Notes under the pieces: model-generated
The model's input: only the letters and a program-made list of their open reading frames with translations
Database searches by the model: none
What the model was told of the DNA's origin: nothing
Program-made: the position numbers and the translations under genes
Assembly: GCA_945872825.1 (NCBI GenBank)
Contig: CAMCBD010000024.1
Location: forward strand, 1 to 34,565
Direction of reading: 5' to 3'
Origin: Nitrosomonas ureae
GTDB taxonomy: Bacteria; Pseudomonadota; Gammaproteobacteria; Burkholderiales; Nitrosomonadaceae
Length of the DNA: 34,565 bases
In this document: positions 8,444 through 18,886 of the stretch, piece after piece
Layout of the letters: each line of letters opens with the position of its first letter
How positions within the stretch are numbered: position 1 is the stretch's first letter

Positions 8444-10360
8444 TTAATCAGCTTCTTTTACGATTTCCTGCGGTGCTGCCGGTTCACCTTGTTCATCTGG
8501 TTTTACTGATGATTCACCACTTGTGGTTGAAGAAATTGTTGACTGCGGTGGTTTAGGTGGACGTGGTGGGCGACCCTCCATGATATCGTTGATTTGGTCG
8601 CTATCGATCGTTTCCCACTCCAGCAAGGCTTGAGTCATAGCTTCTATTTTGTCCTTATTGGCTTCAATGAGTTTTCGGGCAATTGCATATTGTTCATCAA
8701 CAATACGGCGAACTTCTGCGTCGACGGTCTGCATAGTTTTTTCACTCATATTTTTATGAGTCGTCACTGAACGACCAAGAAAAACTTCGCCTTCATTTTC
8801 ACCATAGACCATCGGTCCAAGCTTATCGGACATCCCCCACTGGGTTACCATTTGCCGTGCTAGATCTGTTGCACGTTCAAAATCATTGGAAGCACCTGTT
8901 GTCATTTGCTTCATGAAGACTTCTTCGGCGATACGCCCGCCAAACATAACCGAAATTCTTTGCAGTATTTCTTCACGTTCCATACTAAAGCGATCTTCTG
9001 TGGGCAATTGCATGGTTACACCCAAAGCGCGGCCGCGTGGGATAATGGTTACTTTATGTACTGGGTCCGTTTTTGGCAATAATTGCGCTACGACCGCATG
9101 CCCTGATTCATGATAGGCAGTGTTTCTGCGTTCATGTTCCGGCATGATAAGAGAACGTCGTTCGGCGCCCATAAATATTTTATCTTTGGCGCGTTCAAAA
9201 TCTTCCATGTCGACAAAACGTTTGTTACCACGTGCTGCAAATAGCGCAGCTTCGTTAACCAGATTAGCAAGATCTGCACCCGACATACCCGGTGTGCCAC
9301 GTGCCAGAATATCTGCTTTTACGTCAGGTGAAAGCGGTACTTTGCGCATATGCACATGAAGGATCTGTTCACGCCCACGTATATCTGGAAGTGGTACGGT
9401 AACTTGACGGTCAAAACGGCCAGGACGTAGTAAAGCGGGATCCAATACATCAGGACGGTTGGTTGCAGCAATTACAATAACGCCCATGGCACCTTCAAAA
9501 CCATCCATTTCTACTAGTAACTGATTGAGCGTTTGTTCACGTTCATCGTTTCCACCACCCAGACCGGCGCCACGTTGACGACCTACTGCATCAATCTCGT
9601 CAATAAAGATAATGCAGGGCGCATGTTTTTTTGCTTGCTCAAACATGTCACGTACTCGAGATGCGCCAACACCGACAAACATTTCAACAAAATCGGAACC
9701 CGAAATGCTGAAAAAAGGGACTTGCGCTTCTCCTGCGATTGCGCGAGCCAGCAATGTTTTTCCCGTTCCCGGGCTACCTACCATCAATACACCGCGTGGA
9801 ATACGTCCACCCAGTTTCTGGAATTTGGTTGGATCACGCAGGAATTCGACCAGTTCTGCAACTTCTTCTTTTGCTTCCTCGCAACCTGCAACATCATTGA
9901 AGGTCACTGTGTTGGTTGATTTGTCGAGCATGCGCGCTTTGCTTTTACCAAATGAGAATGCACCGCCATTTCGCCCACCACCTTGCATTTGACGCATGAA
10001 GAATATCCATACGCCAATCAGTAATAGCATCGGGAACCATGAAATGAAAATACTCATCAACATGGATGGCTCTTCATCCGGTTTAGCTTCAACAACAACG
10101 CCAGCCTTAAGTAAATCGCTAACCATCCAGGGATCGGATGGTGCATAAGTTGTGAAGCGTCTGCCATCAGACTTCGTACCTTTAAGTGTACGGCCTTCAA
10201 TGACAACTTTAGCGATCCTGCCTTGATTCAATTCGGAAATGAATTGAGAATATTCCATTGGCACTTGCGCCGGTTGACGTACGCTGAATTGATTAAATAC
10301 AGTCATCAACACAAGTGCAATTACTAGCCAAATGGCCATGTTTTTAATTAAGTTATTCAA
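8444..10360 (-). CDS. ftsH: ATP-dependent zinc metalloprotease FtsH
   Basis: Membrane-anchored AAA+ protease that degrades damaged membrane proteins and regulators. 638 residues. Two transmembrane helices (about 8-24 and 101-121) flank a periplasmic domain. The AAA module carries a Walker A that reads GSPGTGKT where GPPGTGKT is usual, the pore motif [11 protein letters not shown], Walker [12 protein letters not shown], and the second-region of homology [21 protein letters not shown]. The zinc site is HESGH near residue 417. The C-terminus is proline/serine-rich and ends QEIVKEAD. The start is a TTG directly behind a strong AAGGAG (spacing 5); the next ATG is codon 8 inside the first helix, so TTG is preferred. 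Second gene of rlmE-ftsH-folP-glmM, 170 bp after rlmE, a gap long enough for its own promoter. Confidence 0.97.
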   Translation of the reverse strand: MNNLIKNMAIWLVIALVLMTVFNQFSVRQPAQVPMEYSQFISELNQGRIAKVVIEGRTLKGTKSDGRRFTTYAPSDPWMVSDLLKAGVVVEAKPDEEPSMLMSIFISWFPMLLLIGVWIFFMRQMQGGGRNGGAFSFGKSKARMLDKSTNTVTFNDVAGCEEAKEEVAELVEFLRDPTKFQKLGGRIPRGVLMVGSPGTGKTLLARAIAGEAQVPFFSISGSDFVEMFVGVGASRVRDMFEQAKKHAPCIIFIDEIDAVGRQRGAGLGGGNDEREQTLNQLLVEMDGFEGAMGVIVIAATNRPDVLDPALLRPGRFDRQVTVPLPDIRGREQILHVHMRKVPLSPDVKADILARGTPGMSGADLANLVNEAALFAARGNKRFVDMEDFERAKDKIFMGAERRSLIMPEHERRNTAYHESGHAVVAQLLPKTDPVHKVTIIPRGRALGVTMQLPTEDRFSMEREEILQRISVMFGGRIAEEVFMKQMTTGASNDFERATDLARQMVTQWGMSDKLGPMVYGENEGEVFLGRSVTTHKNMSEKTMQTVDAEVRRIVDEQYAIARKLIEANKDKIEAMTQALLEWETIDSDQINDIMEGRPPRPPKPPQSTISSTTSGESSVKPDEQGEPAAPQEIVKEAD

Positions 10361-10531
10361 AATAGCTCCTTGATTTGCACCTTAAAATCATTGGTTAGTC
10401 ATTCTAACTCTATTTTGTAGAATATAACAGAACAGTTCGTGTTGTATAAATTTGCTGTTAAATTGTAATCCTACTATGTACATTTACCCTAAGCACTGAG
10501 GGGATCCATTCATTTCTCAGCAATCTCAGTT

Positions 10532-11149
10532 TTATTTCTTTCCGAGCCCTAATAAATATAATTCATTACTGCGATCACGTGATGCTTTAGGTTTTCGTAT
10601 CAGGACACTCTTAAATCCGGCGCGCATGTCACGGAGAAACTGTTCAGAATCCCGGCCTTGAAAAACTTTGACTAGAAAGTTTCCACCATAGTTCAGTTGT
10701 TCCATTGAAAATGCCAGTGCCAGTTCAGCCAAATACATACTTCTGGCTTGGTCACTGATTACAATACCACTGATATTAGGCGACATGTCTGAAATTACAA
10801 GATCCGGTTGATGTTCACCTAAGTGCTTCCTCAATTCAAGTGCAGCGTGCTCTTCTCTAAAATCACCTTGGATAAATTCCACACCGGGCAGTGGTGACAT
10901 GTCCAGAATATCCACGGCAATTACTTTACCTTTGTTACCTACCTTATGGCTGACGACTTGAGACCAACTCCCGGGTGCTGCGCCTAAATCGACAACAATT
11001 ATACCCGGTCTCAGTATGTGATCACGTTCAGCGATCTCCAGCAGCTTGTATGCGGCCCGCGAGCGATAACCATCTTTTTTAGCTTGCTTGACAAAAAAAT
11101 CATTGACATGCTCCTTCATCCAAGCTTTACTGGTTTTAGCCTGTTTCAT
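10532..11149 (-). CDS. rlmE: 23S rRNA 2'-O-methyltransferase (U2552), RlmE/FtsJ
   Basis: Methylates U2552 in the A-loop of 23S rRNA during late 50S assembly. About 205 residues. Visible: WMKEHVNDFFVKQAKKDGYRSRAAYKL (substrate Lys region), SAM-binding VVDLGAAPGSWSQV, VIAVDILDMSPLPGV, DLVISDMSPNISG with the catalytic Asp, and GGNFLVKVFQG with the catalytic Lys. The reading frame opens at a TTG one codon earlier (11152), but the ATG at 11149 is the more likely start. Divergent from yhbY across only about 30 bp, as in other proteobacteria. Confidence 0.95.
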   Translation of the reverse strand: MKQAKTSKAWMKEHVNDFFVKQAKKDGYRSRAAYKLLEIAERDHILRPGIIVVDLGAAPGSWSQVVSHKVGNKGKVIAVDILDMSPLPGVEFIQGDFREEHAALELRKHLGEHQPDLVISDMSPNISGIVISDQARSMYLAELALAFSMEQLNYGGNFLVKVFQGRDSEQFLRDMRAGFKSVLIRKPKASRDRSNELYLLGLGKK

Positions 11150-11179
11150 CAAGTAAAATAATATAATTTAAGAGGATTT

Positions 11180-11533
11180 ATGTTAACACTAACTATTGCT
11201 CATCGGCGTGCACTAAAGGCGCAGGCACATGCATTAAATCCGGTTGTGATGATCGGGAAGACTGGTTTGTCGCCTAGCGTTATTGCGGAGCTGGATCGTG
11301 GGCTTTTAAGTCATGAATTAATTAAGATTAAAGCTCAGATTGATGATCGGATTGCCAGAAATGTACTTTTTGAGGAAATATGTCAGCAATTGGGAGCAGC
11401 GCCGGTACAGCATATTGGTAAAATATTTATTATTTATCGGCCTAAACCGGAAGAAACCGAGAAGAAACCTACGCATACGATCCATAGAAAGAAACGTGAA
11501 GAATTTCGCGCCAAGCGTAGCTTTCAGAACTGA
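11180..11533 (+). CDS. yhbY: Ribosome assembly RNA-binding protein YhbY (CRS1-YhbY domain)
   Basis: Small RNA-binding protein associated with pre-50S particles. 117 residues. The CRM domain covers residues 1-95: RRALKAQAHALNPVVMIGKTGLS carries the GxxG-like RNA-binding loop, followed by ELDRGLLSHELIKIKAQ and HIGKIFIIYRP. The C-terminal 25 residues are very basic (HRKKREEFRAKR), an extension many betaproteobacterial members have. It reads out of the short divergent gap shared with rlmE and converges on greA, with only 15 bp between their stop codons. Confidence 0.93.
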   Translation: MLTLTIAHRRALKAQAHALNPVVMIGKTGLSPSVIAELDRGLLSHELIKIKAQIDDRIARNVLFEEICQQLGAAPVQHIGKIFIIYRPKPEETEKKPTHTIHRKKREEFRAKRSFQN

Positions 11534-11548
11534 ATTGTCTGCTGAGCT

Positions 11549-12025
11549 TTAGATGTACTTAACATCCAATATTTCATATTCTCGTATACCGCTGGGTGCT
11601 TGAACTTCTGCGATATCTCCGGAAAATTTACCGATCAAGGCACGCGAAATGGGGGAGCTGATGGAGATTTTTCCATTCTTGATGTTGGCTTCATCATCAC
11701 CCACAATTTGATAAGTAACGATATCGCCACTTTGTAGATCTTCCAATTCGACAGTAGCGCCAAAAACACAGGCTCCATCTGCATTGATGAGTGCCGGGTT
11801 AATGATTTGTGCGTTGGAGAGTTTACTTTCCAATTCCGCAATACGCCCTTCAATAAAGCCTTGTTTTTCTTTGGCAGCATCATATTCGGCATTTTCAGAG
11901 AGATCACCGTGCGCACGTGCTTCGGCGATCGCCGCAATGACTGCCGGGCGATGTACCGTTTTCATTTCGTGTAACTCCTTACGCAATGCCTCCGCCCCTA
12001 CTACCGTTAATGGAATAGTGCTCAT
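11549..12025 (-). CDS. greA: Transcription elongation factor GreA
   Basis: Rescues backtracked RNA polymerase by stimulating transcript cleavage. 158 residues, the full family length. The N-terminal coiled coil (about 1-75) carries the acidic tip [15 protein letters not shown]; the C-terminal FKBP-like domain includes [21 protein letters not shown] and the [12 protein letters not shown] motif. An AAAGGC ribosome site precedes ATG 12025. It follows carB by 61 bp on the same strand and is probably in the carAB transcript. Confidence 0.97.
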   Translation of the reverse strand: MSTIPLTVVGAEALRKELHEMKTVHRPAVIAAIAEARAHGDLSENAEYDAAKEKQGFIEGRIAELESKLSNAQIINPALINADGACVFGATVELEDLQSGDIVTYQIVGDDEANIKNGKISISSPISRALIGKFSGDIAEVQAPSGIREYEILDVKYI

Positions 12026-12086
12026 CGTAATTTTTTGCCTTTCATCATTTTCATTTTTTTATTAATAGGTTAGGAGAATTGATTGC

Positions 12087-15000
12087 TTATATCTTAAGTT
12101 GTATATGTAATTTCTGTAAGTTATAGACCTGCAGTTCACGTCGATTGGTTATGCCCATGCACGCAGCGCGTGCGCCCGCTAACGTTGTATAGTAAGTCAC
12201 TCTCGCCTGAAGCGCGGCATGGCGAATCGAGTAAGAATCACGTATCGCACTGCGCTGATTCTTTACTGTATTGATGATTAAGTTGATTTCTCCATTTTTA
12301 ATCATGTCTACTATATGCGGACGACCTTCTGCTACTTTGTTGATGATAACGACATCTACTCCGGCTTCGGTTATCGCAGCAGCAGTTCCGCGTGTAGCAT
12401 AGAGGGTGAAGCCGAGTTCCGCAAGGCTGCGTGCGATTTCAACGGCATGCTGTTTGTCAGATTGCTTCACGCTGATGAAAATCTTGCCGGAAGTAGGCAA
12501 ACGAACATCTGTCGCTAATTGGGACTTAACAAAAGCTTCTGCAAAAGTGACGCCCATTCCCATAACTTCGCCGGTAGACTTCATTTCTGGGCCCAATATC
12601 GTATCAACACCAGAGAGTTTGATAAAGGGGAATACAGCTTCTTTGACTGAATAATATTCAGGGATTATCTCTTTGGTGAAACCCTGATCAATCAGACTCT
12701 TTCCTATCATGCAACGTGCAGAGATTTTTGCTAGTTGGAGGCCAGTTGCCTTAGAGATGAAAGGCACGGTGCGTGATGCCCTGGGATTAACTTCGAGAAC
12801 ATAGACTGTATTGTCCTGAATCGCAAACTGTATATTCATGAGCCCAATGACATTCAATGCGCGCGCCATTTCAGCAGTTTGGCGACGCAGCTCATCCAAT
12901 ATTTCAGGCTGCAAATTAAAGGTCGGGAGAGAGCAAGCGGAGTCGCCGGAATGCACGCCGGCTTGCTCGATATGTTCCATGATGCCACCGATCAAAACGG
13001 TTTCTCCGTCATAGATTGCATCAACATCCACTTCCGTTGCATTAGTAAGAAAGTGATCCAATAATACCGGTGAGTCATGGGAGACCTTAACCGCTTCGCG
13101 CATGTAGCGCTCCAGATCAGCCTTTTCATGAACAATTTCCATAGCACGCCCACCTAATACATAACTGGGTCGTACTACCAGTGGGTAACCGATTTCTTCA
13201 GCAGCGATAAAAGCAGCCTCTGGATTGCGCACAGTCCGATTAGGCGGTTGTCTTAAGCCCAGTTGTTGCAGCATTTTTTGGAAGCGTTCGCGATCTTCCG
13301 CGCAGTCGATCATGTCCGGGTTGGTGCCAATAATCGGCACGCCATTGGCTTCTAAGTCACGAGCGAGCTTGAGGGGTGTTTGCCCACCGTACTGTACGAT
13401 TACACCATGTGGTTTTTCCACAGCAACGATTTCTAGAACATCTTCCAGTGTCAGCGGCTCAAAATATAAACGATCCGATGTGTCGTAGTCGGTTGAAACG
13501 GTTTCCGGGTTACAGTTGACCATAATGGTTTCAAAACCATCCTCACGTAACGCTAATGCCGCATGAACACAACAATAATCAAATTCGATGCCTTGACCGA
13601 TACGATTGGGTCCACCGCCCAGTACCATAATTTTCTTCTTATCCGTAGGGCGGGATTCGCACTCGTCTTCGTAAGTGGAATACATGTACGCTGTGCTAGT
13701 TGCAAATTCAGCCGCGCAGGTATCTACACGTTTGTAGACTGGACGCAAGTTGAATTGATGCCGGTAAGTGCGGACCGCAGTTTGTTCGGTATTGAGCAGC
13801 TTTGCCAGGCGGCAGTCAGAAAAACCGCTACGCTTTAGTTTGCGTAACGCCTGTTTATCCAGTGCTTCCAGTTTTGTATGGGCCAATGCCTGTTCTTGTT
13901 TGACCAAATCTTCAATTTGCGCCAGAAACCAAATATCAATATTGGTCAGTTGCTGCACATCCTCAATAGACATATTGCAACGGAAAGCATCGGCGATAAA
14001 CCAGATGCGTTCCGGACCGGGGTTAGCCAGTTCGGTTCTGATCGTCTCCAGGTTATCGGTTTTTTCATCCAAACCATCTACGCTGGTTTCCAATCCACGT
14101 AAAGCTTTTTGCAAAGATTCCTGAAAAGTGCGGCCAATCGCCATGACTTCACCGACTGACTTCATCTGTGTCGTCAGGCGATCATTGGTTTGCGGGAATT
14201 TTTCGAACGCAAAACGCGGCACCTTGGTGACGACATAATCAATCGTGGGCTCAAAGGATGCCGGTATGATGCCGCCTGTAATGTCATTGCCTAATTCATT
14301 CAGGGTATAACCGACAGCAAGTTTGGCGGCGATTTTGGCAATCGGAAAACCGGTTGCTTTTGAGGCTAACGCGGAAGAACGCGAGACACGCGGGTTCATC
14401 TCAATCACCAGCATTTGGCCGTTTTTAGGATTGATGGCAAACTGAACATTGGAACCGCCTGTTTCTACTCCAATTTCACGAAGCACAGCGATGGATGCAT
14501 TACGCATCAACTGATATTCTTTATCAGTCAGTGTTTGTGCGGGGGCTACCGTAATCGAGTCGCCGGTATGAACGCCCATTGGGTCGACATTCTCAATGGC
14601 GCAGACAATAATGCAATTATCGTTTTTATCCCGCACTACCTCCATTTCAAACTCTTTCCAGCCAATAACGGATTCTTCAATCAATAATTCTTTGGTGGGG
14701 GAAGTTTCCAATCCGCGTTCACAGATACTTAGGAATTCTTCACGATTGTAGGCTATTCCACCGCCACTACCGCCCATTGTAAAAGAAGGACGAATAATGA
14801 CTGGATAGCCAACCATAGCCTGAACTTGTAATGCTTCTTCCATACTATGTGCGACTGCAGAACGGGCAGAACCCAATCCAATACGCGTCATGGCTTGTTT
14901 GAATTTTTCACGATCTTCAGCCATATCGATTGCTTCACGTGATGCACCAATGAGCTCAACACCGTATTTTTCCAATACGCCATGTTTAACCAAATCCAAT

Positions 15001-15296
15001 GCACAGTTCAACGCAGTCTGACCACCCATGGTGGGCAGTAGCGCCTGTGGCCGCTCAATGGCGATGATCTTCTCGATCATCGTCCAGGTAATCGGCTCGA
15101 TATAGGTAGCATCGGCCATCTCCGGGTCAGTCATGATGGTAGCGGGATTGGAATTCACCAGAACGATGCGGTAGCCTTCTTCACGCAAAGCTTTACAGGC
15201 TTGTACGCCGGAATAATCAAACTCGCAAGCCTGGCCGATAATGATGGGGCCAGCACCGATGATAAGTATGGATTGAATGTCGGTACGTTTAGGCAT
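12087..15296 (-). CDS. carB: Carbamoyl-phosphate synthase large chain
   Basis: Makes carbamoyl phosphate from bicarbonate, two ATP and ammonia passed from CarA; feeds arginine and pyrimidine synthesis. 1069 residues, full length. Two homologous ATP-grasp synthetase halves: the first begins [21 protein letters not shown] and contains [16 protein letters not shown] and [20 protein letters not shown]; the second begins [20 protein letters not shown] and contains [14 protein letters not shown] and [20 protein letters not shown]. The C-terminal about 130 residues form the MGS-like allosteric domain ([22 protein letters not shown]). Lies 39 bp after carA. No frameshift over 3.2 kb. Confidence 0.98.
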   Translation of the reverse strand: MPKRTDIQSILIIGAGPIIIGQACEFDYSGVQACKALREEGYRIVLVNSNPATIMTDPEMADATYIEPITWTMIEKIIAIERPQALLPTMGGQTALNCALDLVKHGVLEKYGVELIGASREAIDMAEDREKFKQAMTRIGLGSARSAVAHSMEEALQVQAMVGYPVIIRPSFTMGGSGGGIAYNREEFLSICERGLETSPTKELLIEESVIGWKEFEMEVVRDKNDNCIIVCAIENVDPMGVHTGDSITVAPAQTLTDKEYQLMRNASIAVLREIGVETGGSNVQFAINPKNGQMLVIEMNPRVSRSSALASKATGFPIAKIAAKLAVGYTLNELGNDITGGIIPASFEPTIDYVVTKVPRFAFEKFPQTNDRLTTQMKSVGEVMAIGRTFQESLQKALRGLETSVDGLDEKTDNLETIRTELANPGPERIWFIADAFRCNMSIEDVQQLTNIDIWFLAQIEDLVKQEQALAHTKLEALDKQALRKLKRSGFSDCRLAKLLNTEQTAVRTYRHQFNLRPVYKRVDTCAAEFATSTAYMYSTYEDECESRPTDKKKIMVLGGGPNRIGQGIEFDYCCVHAALALREDGFETIMVNCNPETVSTDYDTSDRLYFEPLTLEDVLEIVAVEKPHGVIVQYGGQTPLKLARDLEANGVPIIGTNPDMIDCAEDRERFQKMLQQLGLRQPPNRTVRNPEAAFIAAEEIGYPLVVRPSYVLGGRAMEIVHEKADLERYMREAVKVSHDSPVLLDHFLTNATEVDVDAIYDGETVLIGGIMEHIEQAGVHSGDSACSLPTFNLQPEILDELRRQTAEMARALNVIGLMNIQFAIQDNTVYVLEVNPRASRTVPFISKATGLQLAKISARCMIGKSLIDQGFTKEIIPEYYSVKEAVFPFIKLSGVDTILGPEMKSTGEVMGMGVTFAEAFVKSQLATDVRLPTSGKIFISVKQSDKQHAVEIARSLAELGFTLYATRGTAAAITEAGVDVVIINKVAEGRPHIVDMIKNGEINLIINTVKNQRSAIRDSYSIRHAALQARVTYYTTLAGARAACMGITNRRELQVYNLQKLHIQLKI

Positions 15297-15335
15297 ACTT
15301 TCTAAGAGGTAAAAATTGCGTCGTTTAGATACGAA

Positions 15336-16490
15336 TTATTGTGAAGGCTGATTTTTATAACGCTGCATCATTTTAATAAATTTATCAAACAAATAATCGG
15401 CTTCATGCGGTCCTGGACTGGCTTCCGGATGTCCCTGAAAACAGAATGCGGGTTTACCCACTAACTCAAATCCTTGCAGACTGCCATCGAACAGCGACAC
15501 GTGTGTGATACGCGCGGTAGCAGGCAACGTATCTGTATCAACAGCAAAACCATGATTCTGGCTGGTAATGATCACCCGGCCAGTGTCAACATCCTGTACC
15601 GGATGATTGGCGCCATGATGGCCGAACTTCATTTTGATGGTGCGTGCGCCAGTGGCCAAGCCCAGTAATTGATGGCCAAGGCAAATGCCAAATATCGGAA
15701 TATTCTTTTTTAGCAATGTTTGAGTGGCAGAAATTGCATAATCACAAGGCTCTGGGTCACCGGGGCCATTGGAGAGAAATACGCCGTCAGGCTGTATCGC
15801 TAAAATTTCCTCAGCCGGGGTTTGTGCAGGAAATACCGTTACCTTGCAGCCGCGTTGTGCCAGTTTGCGCAAGATTGTGCGTTTGATGCCAAAATCAAAG
15901 GCGGCAACACGGTATTGAGGATTTTCCTGAACCGAGAAACTCGATCCGAGCGACCATTCACCTTCTGTCCAAAGATAGGATTGCTGGCAACTCACCACCT
16001 TGGCAAGATCCATACCCGCTAACCCTGGAAATTCTCTAGCAGCCCGTAATGCCATGTCCTCATCAATATTGCCTGTCATGATACAACCGGATTGTGCGCC
16101 TTTTTCCCGTAAAATTCGGGTGAGTTTGCGTGTATCAATTTCAGCGATAGCAACGACATTCTGTTCTTTCAAAAATTCAGATAATGTCTGGGTTTTACGG
16201 TGACTACTGGCAGCCAGCGGGAGATCTCGGATCACTAAACCGGCAGCGTATACTTTGTTGATGTTGCCGGATTCAAAATCTTCCGGATTGGTACCGGTGC
16301 TACCAATATGCGGATAAGTCAGGGTGATGATTTGTTGACAGTACGAAGGGTCGGTTAATATTTCCTGATAACCGGTCATTGCCGTATTGAAAGCGACTTC
16401 ACCGGTTTTGATGCCTTCAACACCAATAGACACGCCACGAAAAATTGTTCCATCGGCGAGTGCGAGGATGGCGTGCGGGCGTTGTGACAC
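15336..16490 (-). CDS. carA: Carbamoyl-phosphate synthase small chain
   Basis: Glutamine amidotransferase subunit that feeds ammonia to CarB. The reading frame is open back to a TTG at 16514, but AAGGAG at 16502-16497 followed by six T and GTG at 16490 is a textbook start, giving [18 protein letters not shown]... and 384 residues, the usual family length. The N-terminal domain includes [24 protein letters not shown]; the class I glutaminase triad is the Cys in [13 protein letters not shown] plus His and Glu in [19 protein letters not shown] is the other conserved amidotransferase segment. First gene of carA-carB-greA. Confidence 0.96.
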   Translation of the reverse strand: MSQRPHAILALADGTIFRGVSIGVEGIKTGEVAFNTAMTGYQEILTDPSYCQQIITLTYPHIGSTGTNPEDFESGNINKVYAAGLVIRDLPLAASSHRKTQTLSEFLKEQNVVAIAEIDTRKLTRILREKGAQSGCIMTGNIDEDMALRAAREFPGLAGMDLAKVVSCQQSYLWTEGEWSLGSSFSVQENPQYRVAAFDFGIKRTILRKLAQRGCKVTVFPAQTPAEEILAIQPDGVFLSNGPGDPEPCDYAISATQTLLKKNIPIFGICLGHQLLGLATGARTIKMKFGHHGANHPVQDVDTGRVIITSQNHGFAVDTDTLPATARITHVSLFDGSLQGFELVGKPAFCFQGHPEASPGPHEADYLFDKFIKMMQRYKNQPSQ

Positions 16491-16572
16491 AAAAAACTCC
16501 TTGGATATGGACAAGATCTGGAAACAGGACCAAGGCCAACAAGTTCTGAATGCCCCGGCTATTGAAGACGGA

Positions 16573-16601
16573 ATTATACGTGGAAAAGGTTTATTTTTCT
16601 A
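16573..16601 (-). promoter_or_regulatory. Candidate sigma-70 promoter of carA
   Basis: On the minus strand TAGAAA (-35-like, 4 of 6 matches) is followed after 17 bases by a perfect TATAAT at 16578-16573. Transcription would begin about 75 bases before the GTG start of carA. No pyrimidine attenuator was recognised in the leader. Confidence 0.45.
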
Positions 16602-16781
16602 TTTGTGCTGATACTCAAATTCCGCAATTGGATTTTTATTCTCTTCCTTTAGAACACTGAAGTAAGCTCGTGGTAATGGAAATAGGGGGAGAGCAGTAAA
16701 TTCGATGGGGAGTGCGAGCATAACAGAACTATTTTCTCTGTTATCAATATGTTTTAACTTTCTAGGGTCGAGCTCGTCCAT
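16599..16781 (-). CDS. Hypothetical short protein upstream of carA
   Basis: A 60-residue frame with a GGAG about eight bases before its ATG. The sequence (MDELDPRKLKHIDNRENSSV...) has no recognised domain, signal peptide or membrane helix. It overlaps the candidate carA promoter region. It could be chance; no neighbour supports a role. Confidence 0.25.
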   Translation of the reverse strand: MDELDPRKLKHIDNRENSSVMLALPIEFTALPLFPLPRAYFSVLKEENKNPIAEFEYQHK

Positions 16782-17100
16782 GGCAAAAACTCCATGAGTT
16801 GTGCGAACAGCATTTTTTCAAAGCTCATCGATCATCTCCAGAAGGTTCAATTTCTGGAGATTACTCGAACCTGAATTTTCGAAATATGATTTCAAATCGG
16901 TACCAAATATTTTCTTGTAGAACCAGTGCAGTACTGAGTTCTGAGCTTAAAGCTCTATCGTTTCAGCAGCTAACCTAACCGGACATATTGTTGTATGGAT
17001 CCCTATATATTTTCTAATGGAATAGTATTAGCAGGTAACACGCAAGCTGTGTTTTTATGCTTGTTATTTCATAGAAATAAATGAACTACAGGAGATTGAG
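16782..17100. other. Intergenic region holding a 10-bp inverted repeat
   Basis: About 320 bp without a recognised gene. It contains a perfect inverted repeat ATCTCCAGAA (16834-16843) / TTCTGGAGAT (16852-16861) with an 8-base loop, possibly a weak terminator or a protein-binding site. The right part has an AGGAG about 6 bases before the ATG of the PEP-CTERM-type pseudogene at 17101. Confidence 0.4.
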
Positions 17101-17782
17101 ATGAAATTAGTAACGAATGCGGTGTTCGCTGGAATACTATTAACCGGTGTTGCATCGGTTAATTCTGCAGTAACATTACCCAGCTACAACTTTGCCGATT
17201 TACACGTGTTAAAAAAATTTTCGACTAGCACAGTCACAGGAATCAATAACGCTGGACAAGTTACAGGAATGTACACCAAGGATGCTTGGGTTTGGGAAAA
17301 TTCTACAGTAAAGACTCAGGGATTATTAAATGATCAAGTACTGGATATGAGCGAGGATGGCAAAATCTTGGTTTCTTCATTCGTTACGGGCATCAGAATT
17401 TGGGATAGCACAACATCAATACTCGTGAATCTTAACCCTTCCAGTACCGATAGAACCGTCTCTATAGCATCAATGATTCTGCACAGATAGTTGTTTGGAT
17501 CTGGTTATCTCCCTGCACTACCAGAATTTGTTTTTAACCACGTAACCCAGGCTGTTATTTGGGAAAATGGACGGGTTGATGCGTTACTCATGATTCCATT
17601 GTTCGGTGGGAGAGCAATTTGCGATAGATATCAATGACAATGGTTGGATCGTCGATGAAATCCGTAAATCCAATGGATCATCCCATGCCATCTTACTCGC
17701 TACAACCATACCAATACCCATGCTGTTGATTGGACTAGGTATGCTGTGTTTTGTCGTGTGTCGCAGAAAACAAAACGTTTAA
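17101..17782 (+). pseudogene. PEP-CTERM/HAF-repeat-type exported protein, multiply frameshifted
   Basis: The open part (17101-17490, 129 residues) has a clear signal peptide (residues 1-23, ending VNSA) and then HAF-type extracellular repeats: GINNAGQVTGMY and a WVWENSTV segment. After the stop the same kind of sequence goes on in other frames: SINDSAQIVVW, then SGYLPALPEF...TQAVIWENGRVDALL, then AIDINDNGWIVDEI...SSHAILLATTIPIPMLLIGLGMLCFVVCRRKQNV and a stop at 17782. The tail (short proline stretch, hydrophobic helix, arginine-rich end) is a PEP-CTERM-like sorting signal, with PIP in place of PEP. At least three frame changes are needed (near 17450, at 17499 and near 17600). Ancestral length would be about 226 residues. 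Sorting of such proteins needs exosortase EpsH/XrtA, which is not in this window. Confidence 0.65.
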
Positions 17783-17925
17783 CACTGATAATCGTAGAAA
17801 AGCCTCGGCTATTGAGAATCGTTTTTTAGGATTGATTCCATAAGCATCTTTCCCTTGCTTAGAATTTGATTCGGTTGCGCTATTAATTGTAGATATTCTT
17901 ATCTTCATGACGTATCAATAAACAA

Positions 17926-17948
17926 ACCCCGTGGCAAGACCACGGGGT
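17926..17948 (-). terminator. Terminator of the sigma/cupin operon
   Basis: Perfect 9-bp GC-rich stem ACCCCGTGG/CCACGGGGT with a 5-base loop. On the minus strand it is followed by TTGTTTATTG, a U-rich tail, about 90 bp after the cupin gene. It may also stop plus-strand transcription from the pseudogene. Confidence 0.7.
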
Positions 17949-18037
17949 ATTAGAAGAGTTCAAGCTGATGCAATCTTGGTTTTCTGAAATCGTTTCATCG
18001 CCATCTCAAGTTGCTTCGCCCCACTTACCGTAAATCT

Positions 18038-18886
18038 TTATGGAAGTGACGTGCTGTCACCAGCAGCACTCCGCATAAAGACCAATGCACCCTTGTCAGT
18101 GGATATCGAACGGGATTCAGAACCCGTCGGCGCGAGCTGCCAGTCACCGGTTTGCAGTAAGGTGTCGCCTATGAACACATCGCCTTCGAGTAACAAGCAT
18201 TCTTCATCATGAGCGAGACAGGGCGCTTGTGTTGCCCAGGATGTATCCGCAGCAAATCGTACAAGCGCTGACCGAGTTTGTCCGTCATCAAATAACGGTT
18301 TGCTTGCTACGCCGGGCGCCAGATCCGACCATTTGCCTTCATTCGCGCGGATGGTGATCAATTCGCGGCCATCGCCGGGCAAGAAGGCGGTGAGTAAATC
18401 CCGGGCAACTTCTGCGGTATGACCTACCGGTATTCCTCTTAGGTACAGCAAGGCGCCGGTTTCTGAGGAGATCTTTCCATGACGACTGCCCGAACGCGCT
18501 AGATGGTAATCGCCAGCACTTACCTTGAGTTCTCCGAGGCTGGCAGAGCCGCGCAGCACCACGCATTCTTCGTCTTCATGGTGGCGGTGCATCGGGAGGC
18601 TGGCGCCGGGTGCGATATCGAGGAGGAAGGCGCGGGTGTTTTTGTCCAGCGTTTTGGCGCGCACACCCGGGCGAATCTTGCGCCATTTTCCCTGCTCGCT
18701 GCGCACGGTGATGCGCGGCGATTCTACGGCAATACTGGCATGAATGCGTTGAAAAAGCTGTGCGCGGATTTTTGAGCGTTGCTGTGCGCTGGGCTGCAGT
18801 GGCTCCAATCCTTCCAGCAAAGCGGATTCGATTTTCTGTGCTGGTTCCGAATCTGCCGGATCTAAAGAATAGCGTTTTTTCATCAT
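18038..18886 (-). CDS. Double-cupin ChrR-like anti-sigma factor
   Basis: 282 residues; probably holds the adjacent ECF sigma factor inactive until a redox or metal signal. Residues about 20-50 (LEGLEPLQPSAQQRSKIRAQLFQRI) resemble the helix-linker seen in cupin anti-sigma proteins. Two cupin folds follow: the first (about 60-155) with a metal-site-like MHRHHEDEECVVLRG, the second (about 170-275) with CLAHDEECLLLEG. The classic zinc anti-sigma motif H-x3-C-x2-C is not present, so binding to sigma, if any, is by a different route. Its start overlaps the sigma stop by four bases (ATGA), so the two are translationally coupled. Role inferred from gene pairing and cupin type; partner binding is not shown. 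Confidence 0.75.
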   Translation of the reverse strand: MMKKRYSLDPADSEPAQKIESALLEGLEPLQPSAQQRSKIRAQLFQRIHASIAVESPRITVRSEQGKWRKIRPGVRAKTLDKNTRAFLLDIAPGASLPMHRHHEDEECVVLRGSASLGELKVSAGDYHLARSGSRHGKISSETGALLYLRGIPVGHTAEVARDLLTAFLPGDGRELITIRANEGKWSDLAPGVASKPLFDDGQTRSALVRFAADTSWATQAPCLAHDEECLLLEGDVFIGDTLLQTGDWQLAPTGSESRSISTDKGALVFMRSAAGDSTSLP

